Shown piece after piece: positions 1 to 6,415 of a stretch of 7,561 bases of DNA; position 1 is the stretch's first letter, and every line of letters begins with the position of its first letter. This DNA is from Chamaesiphon sp041738715 (GTDB taxonomy: Bacteria; Cyanobacteriota; Cyanobacteriia; Cyanobacteriales; Chamaesiphonaceae). The notes under the pieces are model-generated. The model was not told the origin of the DNA. It did not search any database and was given only the letters and a program-made list of their open reading frames with translations. The stretch is taken from positions 1-7,561 of the forward strand of contig JBGSPI010000027.1 in assembly GCA_041738715.1 (NCBI GenBank), written 5' to 3'. The position numbers and the translations under genes were made by a program.

Positions 1-116
1 ATGAAGGTGAGAGGGGTTTTCGAGCATTTCGATTCATACTGGTTTTTTGGTTAAAAACAGTTTACCCACTCTTTTCCTCTCTAATCCACTCTGGGTCTGC
101 TTTTTCTGCTATCTTC

Positions 117-132
117 ACTGACTTTTGTCAGT
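117..132. repeat. Small inverted repeat ACTGAC-tttt-GTCAGT
   Basis: A perfect 6-bp inverted repeat (117-122 with 127-132) surrounds a TTTT loop. It could be a protein-binding site or a weak hairpin. No T-run follows on either strand, so it is not a typical terminator. No gene start close by would make it an operator. Confidence 0.3.
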
Positions 133-190
133 CAACCAGGGATATTGGCTCTGTTCCAGCACCGCCCTCGATTGAAATCGTAGCTAATAG

Positions 191-269
191 TGCAAAGTCC
201 GCCTACGCGAACTGAGTTTCTTAGTCAGCGTAGGCGGACTTGGCATTATGAGCAGAGACTTCAGTCTCT
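191..269. repeat. Double-hairpin intergenic repeat (cyanobacterial type)
   Basis: Two hairpins lie in tandem. The first has a perfect 14-bp stem: 195-208 (AAGTCCGCCTACGC) pairs with 228-241. After a 2-by-2 mismatch it continues inward as a second stem, 211-216 with 220-225, closing on a 3-base loop. Bases 191-193 also pair with 243-245 beyond one mismatch. The second hairpin is AGAGACT (254-260), a TC loop, and AGTCTCT (263-269). From memory, a GTCCGCCTACGC stem followed by an ACTTCAGT-centred stem is a recurrent intergenic repeat in large cyanobacterial genomes. It may be a MITE-like element or act as an RNA 3'-end structure for the minus-strand operon. No target-site duplication was found. 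Confidence 0.7.
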
Positions 270-355
270 AGTGCGATCGTTGATGTCAAAAAAGTTATTC
301 CAGATGCTACTTTAATTGAGACAACACCAGATTTTTACTGAGAATCATCAAAAGG

Positions 356-952
356 CTATCGCTGCAAGCTTTTAGACAATCGATCGATCACCACCGATAA
401 CAATTCTTTAACTCGATCGTTCGTCTGTCGATCGACTCTAGGCATTACCAAACATATCCTCGTCAGTTCTGCCGCAGACGTGTATCTGAGCTTGTCCAGA
501 TCTAGATCTGGTAACATCACCACCTTCCCTTTTTTACCCAGCGCATCAACGATCTCTGGGCTTAACTTAGCAATAATTCCCTTCCAAATCTCCCCATCAA
601 ACTCCCGACTCAGCAAAAAAGTAGATTCGAGACTTGGGTACTTCTCTGTGGCTGCTAGCACCGTTGGCACGATCGATTCCCACTGACGAACGGAAGGTGG
701 TAAGATTTGCCACCAGTGGGCGGGGAGACGATCGATAAAGTCGCTGTAGGACTGAATAAAGGACTCTAACAGCGCAGTTTCACATCCCGTCAGAATCAGG
801 TGCTCGGTGTCAAAGATCGCGTTTTCTAGCTCCCATGCCTGTAATGAGCCGATTTCGTGAACGCGCCAGTTAGCCCCGTAACAGGATAGAACGGATTGTA
901 AGGCTCGCTCGATTAACTGTGCCCCCGCTCCAGTTGAGATAAAGTGAATCAA
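356..952 (-). CDS. Hypothetical protein, last gene of the operon
   Basis: A 198-aa protein of unknown function; I recognise no family. It appears soluble, with no membrane segment or signal peptide. Residues 3-20 (HFIST then GAGAQLIERAL) read as a beta strand, a glycine turn and a helix, like a nucleotide-binding fold, but there is no GK[ST], so no functional P-loop. A Trp-rich stretch lies at 79-91 (HWWQILPPSVRQW), and a hydrophobic strand followed by acidic residues at 144-153 (VVMLPDLDLD). The start is TTG at 952-950. The frame holds no ATG before codon 146 and an upstream stop at 988-986, and AGGA sits 8 bases upstream. The start overlaps the TGA of the ParA-like gene by 4 bases (TTGA), so translation is probably coupled and levels matched. 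A role as partner of that ATPase is inference from position alone. Confidence 0.8.
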   Translation of the reverse strand: MIHFISTGAGAQLIERALQSVLSCYGANWRVHEIGSLQAWELENAIFDTEHLILTGCETALLESFIQSYSDFIDRLPAHWWQILPPSVRQWESIVPTVLAATEKYPSLESTFLLSREFDGEIWKGIIAKLSPEIVDALGKKGKVVMLPDLDLDKLRYTSAAELTRICLVMPRVDRQTNDRVKELLSVVIDRLSKSLQR

Positions 953-1965
953 GCTAGAAATCCTGTCTGCTCGAACGAACGCCAGTTATCCGCCCGCCAC
1001 TTCTCGATTTTCGTCTTGACAATCGGGTTGAGCGATCGTCCTTGCCAGCCAGTTGCTAAAATTTCATGTAGCGGCGTTCCCGCATCTACAGCTTCGAGAA
1101 TGGCTGGATCTGAGAGCCAGGGCAAGATAGCAGCAGTTTTAACTGCGCCTTTATCGGCGATCGCTTTTAAGGCTGGCAATGGTGAAAATCGCTGCCAATT
1201 GGGGACGGCGGAAGTAATGCCCAAATTGAAGACGCAGACGTGATTGAGATGGGGATACTTGTGGATAAAGTCTACCAACATTTGTTGGGAGGTAGCACTA
1301 CCAAAACTAATCCACCAGTTGACAATCTTGAAAGGGGGAGCCGGAGCCGCCATCAGCGCGTCGATACTATTGGTATCGAGCCAAAATTCCAGCCCATCAT
1401 TGGCTGGTAATGACACCACTATATCCCGCTGGTAACGATCGATTAGTTCCAAGAATCTATCGCCCAAATAGCTGAGTTTGGTATCATATGAAAAGACAAT
1501 TTGCTCGGCTAATAAATCTCGATTGTTCTCTAAGGATGAGTTAGTTTTGACACTGGCAGAACCCCCAAAAAAATCATTATCCTGCTGCGTCGAACTTTGA
1601 TTGGGACGCGATTCCCACAGGGCAACTACGTCTTTTTGATAAGCCCTCGCCACATTATAATTAGTGTCTGAATCGATTGGAGTGTACGCTCGACCCAGTT
1701 TCAAATATCGTTCGCACAACAGCCGAGCGGCAGTACTTTTACCCGTTCCACCCAGCTTGCCATTACAAATATGGATAGTTGGGATCGACAGATTGGGAGT
1801 ATTGTCAGTAGACAGATCGGGCAAATCCTGAGTGTCATTAGTAGGCATTTCGGTTGTCTTAGCATTGCCGATATCAGACATTTCATCAGTACCATTAATA
1901 GCCGTTTTGGTAGTCAGATCGGTAGCATTAATAGATGATTCTGTAGACTTAATGGTTTTTGCCAT
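949..1965 (-). CDS. ParA/MinD-class P-loop ATPase (VirC1/MobD-like?)
   Basis: A 338-aa protein. Residues 1-60 are a low-complexity Ser/Thr/Asp/Asn-rich tail, probably disordered. A strand (IHICN) then leads into the P-loop at 69-78 (GKLGGTGKST). PIDSD follows at 97-101, where this class has its second-strand aspartates. VVSLPAND at 183-190 could be the Walker B strand. VNWWISFGS (215-223) and CVFNLGITSAVPNW (244-257) fit the later core strands. The order matches SIMIBI-class ATPases such as ParA, MinD, VirC1 and MobD. The signature lysine before GG is replaced by Leu71, with a Lys one position earlier (Lys70). Such proteins move or position plasmids, or in the case of VirC1 and MobD assist conjugative DNA processing; the latter fits the coupling protein in this operon but is inference. 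The ATG lies 2 bases after the previous stop, with no strong Shine-Dalgarno. Confidence 0.8.
   Translation of the reverse strand: MAKTIKSTESSINATDLTTKTAINGTDEMSDIGNAKTTEMPTNDTQDLPDLSTDNTPNLSIPTIHICNGKLGGTGKSTAARLLCERYLKLGRAYTPIDSDTNYNVARAYQKDVVALWESRPNQSSTQQDNDFFGGSASVKTNSSLENNRDLLAEQIVFSYDTKLSYLGDRFLELIDRYQRDIVVSLPANDGLEFWLDTNSIDALMAAPAPPFKIVNWWISFGSATSQQMLVDFIHKYPHLNHVCVFNLGITSAVPNWQRFSPLPALKAIADKGAVKTAAILPWLSDPAILEAVDAGTPLHEILATGWQGRSLNPIVKTKIEKWRADNWRSFEQTGFLA
961..964 (-). promoter_or_regulatory. Ribosome binding site supporting the TTG start
   Basis: On the minus strand AGGA is followed by 8 bases and then TTG (952-950). It lies inside the 3' end of the ParA-like gene. It supports the TTG as the real start of the 198-aa gene, because no ATG or GTG competes nearby. 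Confidence 0.5.
1157..1164. repeat. HIP1 octamer GCGATCGC
   Basis: A perfect copy of the highly iterated palindrome found in many cyanobacterial genomes. Here it lies inside the ParA-like gene. It serves as a marker of cyanobacterial origin. Confidence 0.7.
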
Positions 1966-1967
1966 AG

Positions 1968-2639
1968 TTAATTAATTTCCAACATACAAACAACTTTTCC
2001 TTTCGACTTTTTCCCAGCCTTGCGGACGCATTCAGCTACGGATTTATTACCCGCAGCAAAAGAGCGGCGCATCAATCGCCCATCCGATGTACTCAACCAT
2101 TCGAGCATCGCGCCATCCGACCCTCTCGCCGCGCTCAACTGGCGTGGAAAGATGATGAATAGTCCCATGATGGTAGCCAGTCCCAACCCGCCAATACAGC
2201 CACCTAAGCCCCAGCAGAGTGCTTGGAGTTTGAGGTAGCGACTATCTCCAGTTCGATCGATCGCTTTCTTGAACAATGCCTGAAGCTGGGTATGCTCATT
2301 GCCCAATTTGGCTAGGAATTTTTGATGGTCTTTTTCTAGCTGTGCCTGTCGCACTCGATCGCGCTCTAAGCCTGCCACATCATCCGCTTGACGTGCTTCC
2401 CGCTCTTCTTGCCAAACCTCCTGGAGAGCTTGGGGGACAGCCATAGATACGTTGTTGAGATGGTGCGCGACTCGATCGATATGGGCATAGGTACCCGTAA
2501 TCTCAAAAATCTCATCGTCTGTAGATACATCTCGACGATCGACTAAATCTTGGAGAACTCTGACTGTCTCCTGGTTTGGCAAAAAGTCCGTGTGTCCGCT
2601 CAGAGGTGAGGAATTGTCAGTTTTTCTTACAGTTACCAT
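1968..2639 (-). CDS. Single-pass membrane protein with coiled coil, unknown family
   Basis: A 223-aa protein that I do not assign to a named family. Residues 1-65 look like a small folded or partly disordered cytoplasmic part. About 70-125 is a charged helix rich in Gln, Glu, Arg and Lys (QEVWQEEREARQ, then QAQLEKDHQKFL), a good coiled-coil candidate. One hydrophobic, glycine-rich segment at about 139-164 (from LQALCWGLGG to GLFIIF) is almost certainly transmembrane. A C-terminal part of about 60 residues follows, ending in a basic patch (KAGKKSKGK) and VVCMLEIN. There is no signal peptide. The topology is not fixed by the sequence: Arg/Lys residues flank the segment on both sides. It sits 3 bases after the AAA+ gene and 2 before the ParA-like gene, so it may anchor one or both ATPases at the membrane (inference). 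Confidence 0.8.
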   Translation of the reverse strand: MVTVRKTDNSSPLSGHTDFLPNQETVRVLQDLVDRRDVSTDDEIFEITGTYAHIDRVAHHLNNVSMAVPQALQEVWQEEREARQADDVAGLERDRVRQAQLEKDHQKFLAKLGNEHTQLQALFKKAIDRTGDSRYLKLQALCWGLGGCIGGLGLATIMGLFIIFPRQLSAARGSDGAMLEWLSTSDGRLMRRSFAAGNKSVAECVRKAGKKSKGKVVCMLEIN

Positions 2640-2642
2640 AAT

Positions 2643-4085
2643 CTATGAAGTGAGGGTAGATATCGGCGCGTATACATCGATTTCTCTGGGTGGAAGTACC
2701 GTTCTGCGACCAGAATTGGCCGGATCTGCCAATCCTTGAATTGAATTGCGGATTTGGAGAATTTGTTTATTATTGCGATTGAACATCGATTTGAATGCCT
2801 CAGCGGTTTCTAGGAGGTCGGTGGCGGTAACTTGGGCGTTAATGTCCCTGCGTTTCACCCGCGAGATCGTGTCGATTACGACTTGCTGGATTTCTGAACC
2901 TACAAACTCTGGGGTGACATCGACAATCCGCTGCCAATCGAAGAGGTTGAATACCAGATCGTCTCTAAACCTGGAATCGAAGTGTTTGAGGAACAGCACG
3001 AATAGCCGCAGCCGCGCTTCTTCATCGGGGGAGGGGACTTCCCAAACTCGATCGAATCGCCCTGCTCTGGTGGTTTCGACGGGCAAATCCTCGATTCGGT
3101 TCAAGGTGCCAATCACAAATACGGGAAAGTCTTTGTCTTGGAGCCAAGTCAACAGCAAAGACAGGAGCGGCTTATCTTCGCGACTGAATAGTTTCTCGAT
3201 CTCATCTAGATAGAATACGCACGGACAGCAGAGTTTAGCTATTTCCAGCACCCTCGCCATCGCTGGTAAACCACCCACTTTGATTTTGTCGATTTCTAAC
3301 GACAGCATTGGATAGCCCAACTGGGAGGCGATGACTTTGGCAGAGTGAGTTTTCCCAGTTCCAGGCACCCCAGCCAGCAGCCAACCTTTGGGGAAGGGTA
3401 ATCCAATCGCTCTGGCTGTCTCACTAAAGCCAAATTTAAGATCTTCGATCGCGGACACTAGTAAATCCAGCCCACCGATTTCGTTGATGGTTGGTGGTGG
3501 GTCGTATTTTACGCCTAGTAAGGAGAGGCGACTATTGCGATATCGCTCCAGGTATCGATCGGGTTCTAGCTGGTGCTGAGACTGCTCTAGACCTATTCTC
3601 AAGTCCTCATGCGCTAGCCCTGCTGCCAGTCGCAGATTTCTCTGGCTTGGCTCTAAGCCATGCGCTACCAACATTCCAGTGATTTCAATAGTGGTGGGAT
3701 ACGGCCATCTGTACTCGTGGATAAAACGGGCTAATTCGATCGGGATTGGCACGTCGTCCGTTTGGAGTAGAATTAGCTGGTAGTGAGCCTGACAGAGCAA
3801 AAATAGGTCGCCAATTTGCTCATAAATAACCTGTCGATCCCACGGTGTGACAGTGGCGATCGCGGATAAGTAATTATCGAGGATGTGATTTCCCCCATCC
3901 ATAACTGGCTCCATTGCCGCCAATAATGCCGTCAAAGGCATGGATTCGGGGGAATACTCTTGATTTAGCTTCCAGCGATGACAGTCGGGCAGAGCGGCGA
4001 TTAGCTGGGAGACAATCCACTCTCTATCTAGGGGATTGCAACGAATCAGCAGGATTTGATGCTGTTTTAGGAGTTCGATTGGCAT
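2643..4085 (-). CDS. Ycf46-like AAA+ ATPase
   Basis: A 480-aa AAA+ ATPase most like the cyanobacterial and plastid Ycf46 group. An N-terminal region (about 1-195) without recognisable motifs precedes IGGLD (203-207), where Ycf46 proteins have the same linker. The ATPase domain shows Walker A GVPGTGKT (239-246), Walker B FYLDEIE (291-297), sensor 1 Asn329 in IGTLN, and candidate arginine fingers Arg340 and Arg343 in TTRAGRFD. A GSEI motif (397-400) is at the sensor-2 position. All catalytic residues are present, so it should hydrolyse ATP. After the first post-Walker-A helix, KVGGLPAMARVLE appears shorter than the usual FGGLVGESE-type stretch, removing the GES of the pore loop. The start is an ATG 1 base after the previous stop, with GAGG 4 bases upstream. 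The C-terminal 45 residues are extended and probably flexible. Substrate unknown. Confidence 0.88.
   Translation of the reverse strand: MPIELLKQHQILLIRCNPLDREWIVSQLIAALPDCHRWKLNQEYSPESMPLTALLAAMEPVMDGGNHILDNYLSAIATVTPWDRQVIYEQIGDLFLLCQAHYQLILLQTDDVPIPIELARFIHEYRWPYPTTIEITGMLVAHGLEPSQRNLRLAAGLAHEDLRIGLEQSQHQLEPDRYLERYRNSRLSLLGVKYDPPPTINEIGGLDLLVSAIEDLKFGFSETARAIGLPFPKGWLLAGVPGTGKTHSAKVIASQLGYPMLSLEIDKIKVGGLPAMARVLEIAKLCCPCVFYLDEIEKLFSREDKPLLSLLLTWLQDKDFPVFVIGTLNRIEDLPVETTRAGRFDRVWEVPSPDEEARLRLFVLFLKHFDSRFRDDLVFNLFDWQRIVDVTPEFVGSEIQQVVIDTISRVKRRDINAQVTATDLLETAEAFKSMFNRNNKQILQIRNSIQGLADPANSGRRTVLPPREIDVYAPISTLTS
3856..3863. repeat. HIP1 octamer GCGATCGC
   Basis: A second perfect HIP1 palindrome, inside the AAA+ gene. 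It supports a cyanobacterial host. Confidence 0.7.
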
Positions 4086-4086
4086 A

Positions 4087-5643
4087 CTACCTCGTCCGTT
4101 GCTCTTGCGGCTGTGGCTGTTGACTACCTCCCACAGGTACTTTGACTGTTGGTTTAGATTGCGGCTGTTGAGTGCCGCCTGATACGGGTATTTTTACCGT
4201 CGATTCGGGCTGTGACTGTGGGTTGACACCTGGGGCATTAGCTTGGTTTAGGGGTGGAAATGGGCTGAATTTGGATTGCTCTTCTGTTTGTTGATTCTCC
4301 ACAGAAGAGACTGTACCAACAGGTGTTGATTGGCTCTTGGTTTCCCGCTCGACTGCGGATGATTCATTTTGTTTGACAGGTTGAGGAGTTACTTTCGGTG
4401 CTGGCTGATTCTGTTTGACAGGTTGAAGATCTATTTCCTGCTTTTCTAAAATATTGGTGACTATTTTCTGGATATCTTTGCGATCCTCTAATCCTGGAGC
4501 GGCTGCAAATTTACCCTCTTTATTTACAACTCCCAATCGAATTCCCTTGCGTTCATTTTCTGGTGTGATATATAGCGAATAGCCACCATTTTTGAGCGGG
4601 TTACGATCGAATTTAACACCATCGATATCTACTCTAGTTTTGATAGATGGATCTTTGTAGACATCATTTAACACCTGTTGATTCAGAATATTGACAAGGT
4701 TTGGTGTAGTTAGTTTTATTGGTTCGCGTTCATTTAGAGCTTGAGCCGTTGGACTTTCAGATGTAATAACAGTACCGCTTTTGGCAGTTTGTTCGATCGC
4801 TGGAGTAGCCAGTGAATTAACTCTATTTACCGCAACACCCGCCGCCGGATCTCGACTAGCCATGCGCTTGGCATAGTCTGTGAGTTGTTTTAACCCCTTT
4901 TTATCCTGAAGTTTGATACTGCTTAGTAACTCTGGATTGCGATCGAATGCGCTATAAATAACTGTCCCCCGTTCATCTGTCTCGAATAACTTTTCATTAC
5001 CATATTCAATTAGTAAGTTCGCGCCATTCGCAATCGTCGTTCCCTCTGTACCGTTCATCAGAGCTAGAATTGCGACTGCATCTTCTTGGCTCAGAGGCTT
5101 TTCGATAAACTTATTTTGGCGATCGAATCCATACAAGACTTCGTAATTATCTTCAGGCTTTTTCTTCATAGGTTGCAGCCCCAGTTTTGTTTCTAGCTCT
5201 GCTACGATTTCAGGTAAATCATTGACAATCTGAGTGCGATTGTTACCACTAATATCTAGTCTGCCACCTTTACTAAATATTTTACTGTCTTCAGATTTGA
5301 TCGCAATTCTACCGCCTTTGTATTTAGATATTTTGTATTTATTAGTGCCTATATTAATCTCCTCTGTTTTTAACTCCTGTTTATTTGCTAGTAGACTGTT
5401 TAATGTCTCTAGTGAATTTCTGGCTTTTTCTTCTGGGCTAATCGCTGGTGATTCATTGGTTATTTTAAACATTGTTGCCGATTGACTTTCAGTTGATTGT
5501 GGATCTTGTCTGGTGACAGTAAGCGGTTTTTGGCGATCTCTAAATAGTAATTTCAGTAATTCGGCCCCCGCCTTGACTGCTTCCTGTGCAGTTCGATTAA
5601 TGTCATCTGAATAGTTGTTTAGATAGCTGGTAAGATCTCTCAT
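4087..5643 (-). CDS. Large, partly disordered protein with internal duplication
   Basis: A 518-aa protein of unknown function. Residues 1-35 hold an amphipathic helix (AQEAVKAGAELLKLLF). Two similar modules follow, at about 95-160 and 337-410. Each runs: charged strand, GGR/GGY turn, second strand, [GR]LD/[GR]LG strand, helix ending in LQP. Between them lies a stretch containing YGFDRQNKF and IEYGNEKLFE. From about 410 to the end the chain is rich in Pro, Gln, Ser and Thr and should be disordered. It contains two PVKQN copies 14 residues apart and two copies of a TVK[IV]PV unit 17 residues apart. There is no membrane segment or signal peptide. The start is an ATG with GGAG 7 bases upstream. 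The 40-base gap before it is the widest in the operon, so an internal promoter is possible, but I see no good boxes. A scaffold or substrate-binding role is only a guess. Confidence 0.8.
   Translation of the reverse strand: MRDLTSYLNNYSDDINRTAQEAVKAGAELLKLLFRDRQKPLTVTRQDPQSTESQSATMFKITNESPAISPEEKARNSLETLNSLLANKQELKTEEINIGTNKYKISKYKGGRIAIKSEDSKIFSKGGRLDISGNNRTQIVNDLPEIVAELETKLGLQPMKKKPEDNYEVLYGFDRQNKFIEKPLSQEDAVAILALMNGTEGTTIANGANLLIEYGNEKLFETDERGTVIYSAFDRNPELLSSIKLQDKKGLKQLTDYAKRMASRDPAAGVAVNRVNSLATPAIEQTAKSGTVITSESPTAQALNEREPIKLTTPNLVNILNQQVLNDVYKDPSIKTRVDIDGVKFDRNPLKNGGYSLYITPENERKGIRLGVVNKEGKFAAAPGLEDRKDIQKIVTNILEKQEIDLQPVKQNQPAPKVTPQPVKQNESSAVERETKSQSTPVGTVSSVENQQTEEQSKFSPFPPLNQANAPGVNPQSQPESTVKIPVSGGTQQPQSKPTVKVPVGGSQQPQPQEQRTR
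4090..4203 (-). repeat. Degenerate 17-residue tandem repeat in the C-terminal tail
   Basis: The last 38 codons of the 518-aa gene contain two diverged copies of a 17-residue unit, TVKIPVSGGTQQPQSKP and TVKVPVGGSQQPQPQEQ. An irregular Pro/Gln tail of this kind changes length easily by slippage. Confidence 0.5.
4370..4426. repeat. Short direct repeat inside a CDS (PVKQN units)
   Basis: The 15-mer TGTTTGACAGGTTGA occurs at 4370-4384 and again at 4412-4426. The 42-base offset keeps the frame and gives the two PVKQN-containing copies in the linker of the 518-aa protein. Confidence 0.6.
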
Positions 5644-5650
5644 CGATCGG

Positions 5651-5654
5651 CTCC
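5651..5654 (-). promoter_or_regulatory. Ribosome binding site of the 518-aa gene
   Basis: On the minus strand GGAG stands 7 bases before the ATG at 5643-5641. It is the best-spaced Shine-Dalgarno in the window; several other genes of the operon have weak sites or none. Confidence 0.5.
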
Positions 5655-5683
5655 AGTAAATTAATGATAGAATTGGTTCGATA

Positions 5684-5881
5684 TTAGCAAGATGCCAAGT
5701 TGCTAAGTTTAACTATATCTTCGATATTTCCTGGGGATAAATGAGCGTATCCATCTTGAATGTATTTTGGAGGGATGAAATATTTCTTGTCCAGATCGAT
5801 CTGCATAAACTTAGACAAATCGCAATCTCCTCGTTCTAATAATTCGACTAGATGACTACCTGCGATCGATAGTGGTTCGGT
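5684..5881 (-). repeat. Duplicated tail domain, copy in the 173-aa gene
   Basis: This encodes residues 109-173. It is paralogous to 6224-6415. The best-conserved core is QID..KKYFIPP followed by a short helix and LS..N. Confidence 0.7.
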
Positions 5882-6205
5882 AAGTTCGCGTCCATCTAAT
5901 AATTCAGTCTGCCCCAGTAGATAAAAGAGGTAGTCTAGTGAAACATCATAATCGAGTGGATTGCTATTTTTTGCTTCCATATCCTTCATCAATTCTACAT
6001 AAGAATTAACTACAGCCATCCCCATCGGATCGTTGACTAGTTCGCGGTTGGCAACGAGATCCTTGAAATAGATCAGCTTGCCATTTAAGACGATCGAGTG
6101 ATAAGTTTCCTTGAATATTGGATCTTTATTGACGTGATATATTTGACCTGCGACGATCGCAGCTAAACACTGATAATCGTTTCTAATATAGATATAATCT
6201 TGCAT
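5684..6205 (-). CDS. 173-aa protein sharing its C-terminal tail with the coupling protein
   Basis: An acidic, soluble 173-aa protein of unknown function. Residues 1-108 contain several aromatic strands and helices (MQDYIYIRND, then KLIYFKDLV, DYLFYLLGQ) and match nothing I recognise. From about 109 to the end it aligns with residues 282-344 of the coupling protein just upstream. EP..I.G, DLS, QID..KKYFIPP..I..G.A.LS..N are shared in the same order; in the ungapped last 33 residues I count about 16 identities. The similarity is also visible in DNA (5768-5788 and 6305-6325 differ at one of 21 bases), so it probably arose by duplication. The start is an ATG 18 bases after the coupling-protein stop, with no clear Shine-Dalgarno. 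It may bind the same partner as the coupling protein or regulate it (inference). Confidence 0.8.
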   Translation of the reverse strand: MQDYIYIRNDYQCLAAIVAGQIYHVNKDPIFKETYHSIVLNGKLIYFKDLVANRELVNDPMGMAVVNSYVELMKDMEAKNSNPLDYDVSLDYLFYLLGQTELLDGRELTEPLSIAGSHLVELLERGDCDLSKFMQIDLDKKYFIPPKYIQDGYAHLSPGNIEDIVKLSNLASC

Positions 6206-6223
6206 AATGTTAGTTAAATATGA

Positions 6224-6415
6224 TTAAAATGGTGCTCGATTAGATTCGATTAAGATTGCGACATTTTCGATAGAAAGATCGGCTTCTCCATGCTTAATCA
6301 GTGCTGGAGGGATGAAGTATTTCTTATTTGGGTCGATCTGTAATTCAGATAAATCAAAACCTGCTGATTGAAATGAATTAATTAACAGATCGCCTTTGAT
6401 ATGTTGTGGTTCACT
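6224..6415 (-). repeat. Duplicated tail domain, copy in the coupling-protein gene
   Basis: This encodes residues 282-344 of the coupling protein counted from the ATG at 7258, lying after the conserved ATPase part. It is paralogous to 5684-5881. Extra C-terminal domains on coupling proteins often contact transfer substrates or relaxosome proteins. Confidence 0.7.

Larger units (their letters stand above)
1..355. other. Non-coding left flank, no convincing gene
   Basis: This stretch lies downstream of the minus-strand operon. It holds a double hairpin (191-269), a short inverted repeat (117-132) and no complete gene. The plus frame beginning at base 3 is open to the stop at 213-215, but its first part is Phe/Ser-rich and unconvincing. 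On the minus strand an ATG at 37-35 opens a frame that leaves the window after 12 codons and has no visible ribosome binding site. I see no hairpin followed by a T-run that would be a clear intrinsic terminator for the operon. Confidence 0.6.

Noticed and set aside
42..58. GTTTTT/AAAAAC inverted repeat as an intrinsic terminator
   Set aside because: The stem is only A-T rich, 6 bp long, and sits 300 bases beyond the operon's last stop.
66..92. CCACTCT direct repeat as an iteron-type origin
   Set aside because: Only two 7-base copies 20 bases apart, with no AT-rich unwinding region or replication gene.
356..400. Degenerate P-loop function for the 198-aa protein
   Set aside because: The N-terminal glycine turn (GAGAQL) lacks the GK[ST] needed for phosphate binding, so no nucleotide-binding role is claimed.
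480..686. Plus-strand frame opposite the 198-aa gene
   Set aside because: Shadow of the minus-strand gene: Ser/Arg-rich translation and no ribosome binding site.
2746..3213. 155-codon plus-strand frame
   Set aside because: It lies antisense within the AAA+ ATPase domain, whose Walker B and arginine-finger motifs prove the minus frame. Its Arg/Ser-rich composition is typical of a shadow.
5234..5485. Hydrophobic plus-strand frame that looks like a membrane peptide
   Set aside because: Antisense to Lys/Asp/Glu-rich codons of the 518-aa gene, which automatically reads as Leu/Ile/Phe. No start signal.
5644..5683. Internal promoter in the 40-base gap
   Set aside because: TTGGCA and TATCAT occur on the minus strand but about 23 bases apart, and other pairings are poor. 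Not strong enough to list as a feature.
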